Below are positions 1-6,573 of a stretch of DNA of 29,694 nucleotides, piece after piece (the first letter of the stretch is position 1; every line of letters begins with the position of its first letter). The stretch comes from Deltaproteobacteria bacterium (GTDB taxonomy: Bacteria > Desulfobacterota > DSM-4660 > Desulfatiglandales > HGW-15). Where the stretch lies: the NCBI GenBank assembly GCA_016932235.1, contig JAFGDF010000224.1:1-29694 (forward strand), in the 5' to 3' direction. Below the pieces are notes generated by a model. That model had not been told where the DNA came from. It saw only the letters and a program-made list of their open reading frames with translations, and did no database searches. The position numbers and the translations under genes were made by a program.

Positions 1-39
1 ACTTCATCATTCACGAAGGGCCTACAGACCTTTATTGAA

Positions 40-120
40 TGTGGATTCCCCGGTCGAGCCGGGGAATGACAGGTGAAAAGAAAGATTCTGTCATTCTGCG
101 GCATGACCGCAGAATCCACA
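40..120. repeat. Two facing short palindromic repeats
   Basis: Two ~32-bp units lie head to head. Bases 40-71 begin TGTGGATTCC and end GGAATGACA around a CCCCGG/CCGGGG core. Bases 89-120 begin TGTCATTC and end GAATCCACA around CTGCGG/CCGCAG. The outer boxes (TGTCATTC and GAATCCACA) are the same in both, in opposite orientation, while the inner stem differs but still pairs within each unit. Small intergenic palindromes of this kind are common in many bacterial genomes; no function is implied. Confidence 0.75.
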
Positions 121-172
121 TATGAAAAGTGGAGTTTCATACGAGGCACCAAGAAGCGACGACTGAGGCATA

Positions 173-266
173 TAAGTAATACGCCGCAAGCCTGTCGAGA
201 GCCTCCAGGTCGAACGAGAGGAGCGATCGCAGGCAACGCAGCAGATAGCGCCTTGATGGTGGATCA
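173..266. repeat. Direct repeat R1, downstream of rmuC
   Basis: This is the left copy of a ~95-bp repeat whose other copy is at 1618-1762. Bases 173-242 match 1618-1686 almost base for base (cores AAGTAATACGCCGCAAGCCT and CAGGTCGAACGAGAGGAGCG). A second block ending TTGATGGTGGATCA (to 266) also occurs in the other copy. Both copies have the same orientation and bracket the rmuC reading frame. The unit contains GCCTG/CAGGC and CTCC/GGAG complementary pairs. No coding potential is recognisable. Confidence 0.8.
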
Positions 267-277
267 AAAGTAGCTTA

Positions 278-1591
278 TTACATGTCATCTTCTTCCATCT
301 CTTCTTCCCCATTTGCAGAAGGCAATAAAAGAATTTTAGACGCTTCCGCCTCTGGCAAATGCTCAACAGAACGAAGTTTCCTCTCCATAGCCCGGCTCCG
401 CACGCCAGTCTGTTCAATAGTCCGGCTCGCGGTGTCTAATTGACGCTTAACCTTGGCTATCACATCGCCAAACTTGCCAAATTCTGTCTTAATCGCTGCC
501 AAAACTCTCCACACTTCGGCTGACCGTTGTTCGATTGCCAAAGTCTGAAAACCCACACGAAGGCTATTCAATATAGCGGCCAAAGTGGTTGGACCGGCAA
601 TAACAACCCTATATCGATGCTGAAGCTCCTCAACAACGGTCTGTTGCCGGAGAACCTCGGCGTACAGCCCTTCTGTTGCGAGAAACATGATCCCAAAATC
701 CGTAGTACTTGGTGGATTTATGTACTTATCGTGTATATCTTTTGCTGAAGCTCGAACTGTTCGTGCTAAAGCTTCTGTTGCCGATTGAACCGCTCCTGGA
801 TCAGCTCGCTCTGAAGCTTCTTGAAGACGAAGATAATCCTCTTGAGGGAATTTCGAATCAATAGGGAGCCAAACACAGGCTTCGGGATCATCTTTTGGCC
901 CTGGCAACCTGATGGCGTACTCAACTCTTTCCAACGACGATGCCTTCACCTGAACGTTTTTCTCATACTGTTCTGGTGTTAAGATCTGTTCCAGGATCGC
1001 TCCAAGCTGTACCTCGCCCCATGTACCACGAGCTTTAACGTTAGTTAGGACCCTTTTGAGATCTCCCACACCTGTAGCAAGATTCTGCATCTCCCCGAGA
1101 CCTTTATGCACGGCTTCCAGCCTATCACTCACGAGCCTGAAAGATTCTCCGAGACGTTTCTCAAGAGTATCATGTAGTTTTTCATCCACGGTTTTCCGCA
1201 TCTCTTCGAGCTTTTTCTCGTTAGTCTCCTGAAGCTCCTTTACATGGGCATCAAAGGTGGTCCAAATTCTTTCCAACGCCCCCTGGTTAGACTCGGTGAT
1301 TTCTTTCAGTTGTTGCGTCATCTAGCCAAGTTTCGATTGCTGGACATTTCCCATACTTTCCAATGTCTTATAGAGTGTATCATTGGTTGACTTCAAACCA
1401 TTCGATACCTCCTCACGAAGTTCCCTTCCTGCGCCCCTGGTTTCCTCACGGCCTTCTCGGAGTTCGTCGCGGACTTCTTTGCCTATATCCCCAAGACCTT
1501 TTGACAAACGCAATAGCAGGACAACCACTAAAACCGCCGTTATAGTGGTGCCGGCCAAAACCAGCAAAAGTATGATTTCATTCATTGTCAT
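278..1591 (-). pseudogene. rmuC: RmuC family protein, interrupted by an in-frame TAG
   Basis: RmuC-type proteins are membrane-anchored coiled-coil proteins with a nuclease-like fold, linked to DNA recombination and limiting of inversions. Read from 1591, an ATG with GGAG six bases upstream opens a frame with one membrane helix (about residues 5-27) and a charged coiled coil. It reaches TAG at 1324-1322. The very next codon is ATG (1321), and the same frame runs 347 further residues with typical RmuC sequence (GLGEMQNLATGVGDLKRVL, then GTWGEVQLGAILEQIL). Without the TAG the product would be about 437 residues, close to the usual RmuC length. The stop replaces one coiled-coil residue and is a single-base change from GAG or CAG. 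Either the gene is inactivated, or a cytosolic RmuC domain is made by reinitiation at the adjacent ATG. No Shine-Dalgarno site precedes that ATG. A sequencing error is possible. Confidence 0.8.
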
Positions 1592-1617
1592 TGTTCACTC
1601 CGGACAATAAAGACTTT

Positions 1618-1762
1618 TAAGTAATACGCCGCAAGCCTGCCGAGAGCCTCCAGGTCGAACGAGAGGAGCGACAGCAGGCAACGCAGTTCCTTGACTTTGC
1701 TCGGGACCGTGAGCTTGTCGAACGGCCTGTCGAATGGCAGATGGCGCATTGATGGTGGATCA
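1618..1762. repeat. Direct repeat R2, upstream of rmuC
   Basis: This is the right copy of the repeat at 173-266, in the same orientation. Between its two conserved blocks (1618-1686 and about 1743-1762) it carries ~56 extra bases absent from the left copy. That insert contains GTGAGCTTGTCGAACGG followed by CCTGTCGAA, which resembles a different short dispersed repeat type found in many bacteria. R2 lies between the rmuC start and the first repeat A copy, so the ~325 bases upstream of rmuC hold repeat DNA plus an AT-rich stretch (1825-1917) in which I see nothing definite. Confidence 0.75.
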
Positions 1763-1917
1763 GTGTGTGCGGTGTGTCCTTTACCCAAAGAAACATTCAT
1801 TTTTTGAAAAATCGAAATTTTCAAGGTTACTTACATAATGTATCAATAGCCGATAGTACAAGGTTTGAAACAGTATACATAAATATACAGAATAGGTCAA
1901 AAACAAACACTTTCTAC

Positions 1918-2203
1918 TAAACACTCATGGCCCTTTGGGCCACCACGATGCATGAAAATAACAACCTATGTTCGCAGGATCGCGGTATGGGGAGCCCTTT
2001 TAACGGCGAAGACCCGGGTAGCAAAGTAATAGCGTAAGGTGCTTGCCAGGCCTCCGGCTCGGAGAGCGGGCGAAATCCTCCTCGGTTGTTCAACCTTAAT
2101 CTGGCCCTGACGACGACTGAGGTGGTTTGCCGCCCGCCTCGTAAGGCAGTATGCGTCAAACTTGCCAGGAACGAGTCAGCTCGTAAAAGGGCTCCCCATA
2201 TCT
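1918..2203 (-). repeat. Repeat A, copy 1 (truncated imperfect palindrome)
   Basis: This is the first of four copies of a dispersed non-coding element (others at 6190, 23203 and 28581). It starts TAAACACTCATGGCCC. It has an inverted pair, TATGGGGAGCCCTTTT (from about 1986) against AAAAGGGCTCCCCATA (2185-2200), around a conserved interior (CGGCGAAGACC, GCTTGCCAGGCCTCCGGCTC, CCGCCCGCCTCGTAAGGCAG). The right outer flank present in copies 2 and 3 is missing because the element abuts the YhaN-type gene stump at about 2204. Strand is assigned so that the end with the CACTCATGG box is 3'; in that sense the element reads toward rmuC. Confidence 0.85.
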
Positions 2204-2204
2204 T

Positions 2205-2492
2205 ATTAATGGAAGAACAGGAGCGTAAAGTTACCTTTGGCTTCGTTTCGGATTTATCAAGGAATTTTCAAAGAGATCCGATTCCTTCCCCATTATCATG
2301 GATGAAATCCTGGTAAATTTTGATTCCATGAGAGCAAGGGCAACCGTTGAAGGAATAGTCGAACTTTCACGTGCACATCAGGTTCTTTATTTTACATGCC
2401 ATGAAGAAACATTGTCCTTGTTCAGGGAGTCAAACCCGCAGATACGGGTTTTTGAAATTTTCAACGGCAGGATCAGAGCTCTTCCGGTATAA
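2205..2492 (+). pseudogene. 3' remnant of a YhaN-like AAA/SMC-type ATPase gene
   Basis: In one frame the sequence reads a C-terminal ATPase end: RFGFIKEFS, then FPIIMDEILVNFDSMRARA (Walker B and D-loop region), then HQVLYFTCHEETLSLFRES. This matches the C-terminus of large coiled-coil ATPases of the YhaN type, which are normally many hundreds of residues long. Only about 90 codons remain. The 5' part is gone at the junction with repeat A. A further in-frame TAA at 2226-2228 interrupts sequence that still aligns with the family (RTGA, stop, SYLWLRFGF). The remnant ends at TAA 2490-2492 and overlaps the 3' end of epmA by 20 bases, tail to tail. A short ATG frame from 2298 exists, but the lost nucleotide-binding half means no working ATPase. 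Family assignment is by recognition of motifs. Confidence 0.75.
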
Positions 2493-3375
2493 ATGTCACC
2501 ACCTTATCTATCTCTGCTTTATCGCACAGCAGCATGATCAACCGATCGATACCGAGAGCGATCCCGGCAGCCGGTGACATATTCGGAAGATCTTCAAGGA
2601 ACTTTTCCGGAATAGGGTATCCTTTTTTCCCGAGCTTTTTCCTTCTTTCAATCTCCTTTTCAAACCTGATTCTCTGCTCCCGGGCATCGGTCAATTCAGA
2701 AAAAGCGTTGGCTATTTCAAGGCCGCCCATATATAATTCAAATCTTTCCGCCCACTTAGAATCTTTACTCAACCTGGCAAAAGCTGCAAGCGACTGTGGG
2801 TAATCATAGAGAAAGACCGGACGGGGACCTTTTAGCCGGGGTTCAATCTCATCAACAATTATCTCATCAAACCTGTCAAGATGAATCGCCTCCTCAACCG
2901 ATATTGTGGCGTATTGATCGAACATGCTCTTAAGGGTAACCCTTTCCCAGGGCCGCTTTAAGTCTATCCTTCCCCCCAGATACTCAATAACTTCACCGGC
3001 CCCTAAGGCTTGAGCAACAAAGGCTATCATGGCCTCACATTCATCCATAATATCCATATAGTCGGCACCGGTTCTGTACCATTCGAGCATGGTAAACTCG
3101 GGCAGGTGAATCTTCCCTCGTTCCCCCTCGCGATAGCACTTGCATATCTGAAATATCCTGGAATGCCCGTAGGACAGTAATCGTTTCATACACAATTCAG
3201 GTGATGTATGCAGAAACGCGTTTCCGGCCGGGATAGCATCTATATGGGTCTCAGGAGCAGGAGTCGAAATCAGGTTGGGAGTTTCTATTTCGAGATAATC
3301 ATGATTGATGAAGAATTTTCTTATGGCCTGGATGGAAGCGGCTCGTCTCCATAAATCCTTCGCGCTTGAGGTCAA
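2473..3375 (-). CDS. epmA: EF-P lysine ligase EpmA (GenX/PoxA type)
   Basis: EpmA is a class II lysyl-tRNA-synthetase-like enzyme without an anticodon-binding domain. It activates (R)-beta-lysine and attaches it to a conserved lysine of elongation factor P. The 300-residue product shows the class II core: the N-terminal FFINHDYLEIETPNLI segment, motif 2 in CYREGERG..LPEFTMLEWYR, ELTDAREQRIRFE, and motif 3 GIALGIDRLIML near the C-terminus. Length fits the family (about 300-325), and no OB-fold anticodon domain precedes the core, which separates it from LysS. The start is TTG at 3375 with AGGGGA nine bases upstream; the nearest upstream ATG is out of frame and stops at once. Its substrate gene efp lies 129 bases upstream on the same strand, so the two probably form one unit. 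No EpmB aminomutase is in the window. Confidence 0.93.
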   Translation of the reverse strand: MTSSAKDLWRRAASIQAIRKFFINHDYLEIETPNLISTPAPETHIDAIPAGNAFLHTSPELCMKRLLSYGHSRIFQICKCYREGERGKIHLPEFTMLEWYRTGADYMDIMDECEAMIAFVAQALGAGEVIEYLGGRIDLKRPWERVTLKSMFDQYATISVEEAIHLDRFDEIIVDEIEPRLKGPRPVFLYDYPQSLAAFARLSKDSKWAERFELYMGGLEIANAFSELTDAREQRIRFEKEIERRKKLGKKGYPIPEKFLEDLPNMSPAAGIALGIDRLIMLLCDKAEIDKVVTFIPEEL

Positions 3376-3396
3376 TGGCTCATATCCCCTTAGAAT

Positions 3397-3419
3397 CCTG
3401 CCGGACTATGCGCGGCAGG
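3397..3419. other. Hairpin between efp and epmA
   Basis: CCTGCCG (3397-3403) and CGGCAGG (3413-3419) form a perfect 7-bp stem with a nine-base loop in the efp-epmA gap. There is no T-run on either side, so it is not a typical intrinsic terminator. It could attenuate or process an efp-epmA transcript. Function is unknown. Confidence 0.4.
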
Positions 3420-3504
3420 GTTCCTGAAATATATAAAACTATTTCATTTGAATCCAACTCTTCACAGGGACCTGTCGAACAAGGCCCGAAAGACTCCCAT
3501 GGGA

Positions 3505-4068
3505 TCAATCCTTTACCCGCGTAACATAATCTCCTGTACGGGTATCTACGGTTATCTTTGTCCCTTCTTCGATAAAAGGCGGCACACGCAAAGTGTATCC
3601 GGTTTCCAATGTGACAGGCTTGCTGTCACCGGTAGCGGAATCACCCTTTACCCATGGATCCGCCTTTGTTACTTTGAGGTCAACAAAATTTGGCAGTGTA
3701 ATTCCTATGGGTGTGCTGCCAAAAAATAGGATATCAACTTCAAGGTTATCTATAAGGTAATTCTTTGCGTCACCTACCTGACTGTCAGTCAGCATTGTCT
3801 GCTCAAAATTCTCAAGATCCATGAAAAAGACTTCGTTATCCTGGCTGTAGAGATACTGCATCTTCCTCTGCTCCAGATTTGCGGGATCGAATGTATCACC
3901 TGATCGATATGTCCTGTCAAGTATAACGCCTGTTATCATATTTCGAAGTTTACACCGGTATAAGGCCTGCCCCTTGCCCGGTTTGCTGAACTGGAAGTCA
4001 ATGATTACATAGGGTTCATTATCGATCTGAAGCTTCAATCCTTTGCGAAGATCACTTTTCGTATACAT
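3505..4068 (-). CDS. efp: Elongation factor P
   Basis: EF-P binds between the P and E sites of the ribosome and relieves stalling at consecutive prolines. The product is 187 residues, normal for the family, with the KOW-like N-terminal domain, the central OB domain and the C-terminal OB domain ending EEGTKITVDTRTGDYVTRV. The modification loop reads KPGKGQA, placing the target lysine at residue 32. This matches the EpmA-type KPGKG loop and agrees with the epmA gene next door. The chosen start is ATG 4068 (MYTKSDLRKGLKL), with AAGGA upstream. A longer frame to 4113 adds 15 residues with no family support. The 205 bases between efp and the upstream LysM gene hold no recognisable gene. Confidence 0.97.
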   Translation of the reverse strand: MYTKSDLRKGLKLQIDNEPYVIIDFQFSKPGKGQALYRCKLRNMITGVILDRTYRSGDTFDPANLEQRKMQYLYSQDNEVFFMDLENFEQTMLTDSQVGDAKNYLIDNLEVDILFFGSTPIGITLPNFVDLKVTKADPWVKGDSATGDSKPVTLETGYTLRVPPFIEEGTKITVDTRTGDYVTRVKD

Positions 4069-4273
4069 CTTGATGTCCTTTTCATGCTTAAAATTTTTAA
4101 TCGAAAAAATCACTTAAAAATATACAACTGGCTTAAATCCGTCCGGATGGATGCAGGTCGCGGTATGGCGTACAACGTCCGGCAGGCTCTTAGATGCAGG
4201 GAATATAGGGAAGAGAATGTGCCGTGTCAAGATGAAACTGTAAAAAGAAGACTTTCATCGATATCAATCTTGC

Positions 4274-6010
4274 TTAATCAACTTGTGTGAGCATCATGAT
4301 CCGGTAACCCTTCGAGGATAAAAATCTGGATATGTCTTCGGGCAGGCTCAAGGGTGTTGCGAATATTGTTTTTGCCTCATTGTCAATAAAAGTGATTCCC
4401 GGGATCTTTAAATATATGTTATTTTCACCATATCTGTTGGCGGCTGTTAACTCAATCGAGGGTGAATCATACTTAATCCCCAGAAAATCAAGGGTCTTTT
4501 TGACGAGATTGGAAGGATTATCTCCTGTGGACAATTGTAACACTCCATACTGATTCTCTTTTAATAGACTGATAATTTCTGTTCCAAGTCCGCTTGTATC
4601 GATAATGAGGGTCTTTTCACCGATATCCATAAGATAGTCCGCCTCTATTATCAGCCTGAAATCTTCCTGCTTGCTCTGATACAGGGGGATCTCAATGTCG
4701 GTTTTATAGCGCAGACCCTGGAGATCTATCAAGGTCTCGACGATGGACTTGCTATCAGGGGCATAAAAAATGTCAACCGCTTCTTCCCGATCGGAATAAG
4801 ATTGCTTTACAGGATATTCAATGACCTTAACATCAAGCCCTTCCAAGAAATCTATTATCGAACGGGGAATCCTCGATCTCTCTTCCATGATATTAATAAC
4901 TCTGAACCCGGTTCTTGCAGCAGGCTGATCGTATTCCACCATAACTGTCCAGTCGGCGTTTATCCTTATGTTAATATCACCTTTGATCTCAACCGATTCC
5001 CCTGACCTGTAAACTTTCCGGTAGCCGCAGTTGGATATAATATCGTCAAAAGACTGCCGAAAATCATTTTTCTTGTTGAGATGAACGATACGATAATTGT
5101 CCCAGTTTGATTTGATAAGACCGGAAATCCTCTCCGGAAGATCGCTGTTTATATCAACTATTATCTTATTCCCATTCACGAGATTTATAACCGGATAAGA
5201 ATCAGCGTTCAGGCTTATCTGTCCTCCGGTCTTTAAAGGGATAAAGTGTTTTCCTGAACCGATCCACTCTTCTCCCAGCAGGGTGAATATCTCCTCGAGT
5301 TTGCCGGCCATCTCTTTCAAGTCTTCGGTTCCGGCAGTTTCTTCCTGTCCGTAAACAGGTGGAGGTTTGATCGGCATCCTTACCACCTTCGGAGAATATA
5401 TAGGAAGCCTGACACTCTGTCCTGGATAGATTTTATCCAGGTTCTTGAGGTCAGGATTCAGATCTTTCAATACCTCAAGATACTCATTGTATAAATGCTT
5501 CCGCGGTATGTCATAGAGATTATTCACAACCTTAATCAGACTGTCGCCGGGCCTGACAATATAGTTCCTGATATCCTTATCCTTGAGTTCTTCAATACTC
5601 AGAGGGATTGAAGCGCCTTTCCTTGCTGAGGAAGGAGTTCCCGCTCCTGGAGAGATCTGAAGGGGAATGATGATATTCTGTCCGGGATGTATCAGGTCTA
5701 TGTCCTCAAGGGATCCGTTAAGTTTCTTGAGAACAGCGATTAAGTCGTATAGGTCACTTTTTTCCAGCAATCCCCTTTCTCTGAAGATCTGCCATATATG
5801 ATCTCCTTCCCGAACCGTATAAGTTTCCGTCAGGACTTTCCTGTCTTCAACCTCAAAAACTTCTTTATCAAGCTCCGCTGTCTGGACAAAATCCATCGAA
5901 TAGGTTTCTTCCAGACTTTCCTGCGCCGCAGATGAACCGGCGAATAAAACAAAAACCGCGAGTATCAGCAGGCAACACACCTTTTCTATTGGAGATGTTG
6001 AATTTCCCAA
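4274..6010 (-). CDS. Secreted protein with two LysM domains
   Basis: LysM modules bind N-acetylglucosamine chains of peptidoglycan, so this protein probably sits at the cell wall or in the periplasm. The N-terminus carries a hydrophobic export segment (VCCLLILAVFVLFAGSSAAQ). Two LysM units follow: about residues 64-117 (YTVREGDHIWQIF ... IHPGQNIIIPL) and 150-204 (YIVRPGDSLIKVV ... IYPGQSVRLPI). The remaining ~370 residues alternate beta-rich stretches and contain no catalytic motif I recognise, so the role of the C-terminal part is unknown. No ATG fits the start. TTG at 6010 has GAGGG five bases upstream; TTG at 6022 is an alternative without a Shine-Dalgarno site. It is transcribed toward efp, about 205 bases away. 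Confidence 0.85.
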   Translation of the reverse strand: MGNSTSPIEKVCCLLILAVFVLFAGSSAAQESLEETYSMDFVQTAELDKEVFEVEDRKVLTETYTVREGDHIWQIFRERGLLEKSDLYDLIAVLKKLNGSLEDIDLIHPGQNIIIPLQISPGAGTPSSARKGASIPLSIEELKDKDIRNYIVRPGDSLIKVVNNLYDIPRKHLYNEYLEVLKDLNPDLKNLDKIYPGQSVRLPIYSPKVVRMPIKPPPVYGQEETAGTEDLKEMAGKLEEIFTLLGEEWIGSGKHFIPLKTGGQISLNADSYPVINLVNGNKIIVDINSDLPERISGLIKSNWDNYRIVHLNKKNDFRQSFDDIISNCGYRKVYRSGESVEIKGDINIRINADWTVMVEYDQPAARTGFRVINIMEERSRIPRSIIDFLEGLDVKVIEYPVKQSYSDREEAVDIFYAPDSKSIVETLIDLQGLRYKTDIEIPLYQSKQEDFRLIIEADYLMDIGEKTLIIDTSGLGTEIISLLKENQYGVLQLSTGDNPSNLVKKTLDFLGIKYDSPSIELTAANRYGENNIYLKIPGITFIDNEAKTIFATPLSLPEDISRFLSSKGYRIMMLTQVD

Positions 6011-6040
6011 TCTTTCCCTCAATGTACAAATATTTAATAC

Positions 6041-6070
6041 ATACTAGATAGTTCGTTTAATTATTGTCAA
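6041..6070 (-). promoter_or_regulatory. Candidate sigma-70 promoter for the LysM gene
   Basis: On the minus strand TTGACA (6070-6065) is followed after 18 bases by TAGTAT (6046-6041). A transcript starting near 6034 would have a short leader ending in GAGGG and the TTG start at 6010. The surrounding 6023-6189 stretch is very AT-rich. Confidence 0.5.
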
Positions 6071-6189
6071 TATCTTTCTAATTTTAAACAAATATTATAC
6101 TATATATTGATAAAATATCAAATTGTCATACATTATATGGTATTTTTCCCTTTACAAACACCTTGAGAAATGATAAATATTTCATTACC

Positions 6190-6553
6190 TTTAACACGAA
6201 AATAAATGCTAACAATGTCGGACTATAATGCAACATTATGTCTAAAGACCGCGGCCTTAGGAGCCCTTTTTACGTGCGAACTCGTTCCTGGCGAGTTTTA
6301 CGCATACTGCCTTACGAGGCGGGCGGCGGGCCATCTCAGTTTTGTAATGAATGATTAAGATGGAACGACCGGAGAAGATTTCCGCCCGCTCTCCGAGGCG
6401 TAGGCTCTACGAGCCGGAGGCCTGGCAAGCACCTTACGCCATGAGTTTGCCACCCGGGTCTTCGCCGTAAAAAGGGCTCCCAAGGCCACGTCTCTGAGAC
6501 TACATGGCGCTATTTTCATGCATTGTGGAGGCCCAGAGGGCCATGAGTGTTTA
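6190..6553 (+). repeat. Repeat A, copy 2 (most complete, 364 bp)
   Basis: This is the fullest copy. It opens TTTAACACGAAAATAAA and closes ATGAGTGTTTAA, so the outermost bases form a near-perfect short inverted repeat (TTTAACAC against GTGTTTAA). Inside, GGCCTTAGGAGCCCTTTTTACG (from 6253) pairs with CGTAAAAAGGGCTCCCAAGGCC (6466 onward). Further in, CCGCCCGC-type and GCGGGCGG-type segments face each other. Between them lies the long block with CTCCGAGGCGTAGGCTCTACGAGCCGGAG, itself largely self-complementary. It ends 20 bases before the smc start, so any smc transcript begun upstream must run through it. Confidence 0.88.
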
Positions 6554-6573
6554 ATAGGGAAATGGAGGCGATT

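Noticed and set aside
1..120. CRISPR array at the left edge
   Set aside because: Only two units in opposite orientation with internal palindromes; no regular spacers.
173..266. Integron attC-like site
   Set aside because: There are no GTTRRRY/RYYYAAC core boxes and no integrase nearby.
1322..1324. TAG in rmuC as a pyrrolysine codon
   Set aside because: TAG is used as a plain stop at the end of ftsY, RmuC has no reason to carry pyrrolysine, and no pyl gene is in the window.
1588..1824. 78-codon minus-strand frame
   Set aside because: It lies almost entirely in direct repeat R2 and has no protein-like features.
1917..2316. Frames of 76-80 codons within repeat A copy 1
   Set aside because: They are not preserved in the other three copies, so the element is not protein-coding.
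4141..4200. Fifth, degenerate repeat A copy (GGTCGCGGTATGG near 4158)
   Set aside because: Only about a dozen bases resemble the element; no arms or interior blocks follow.
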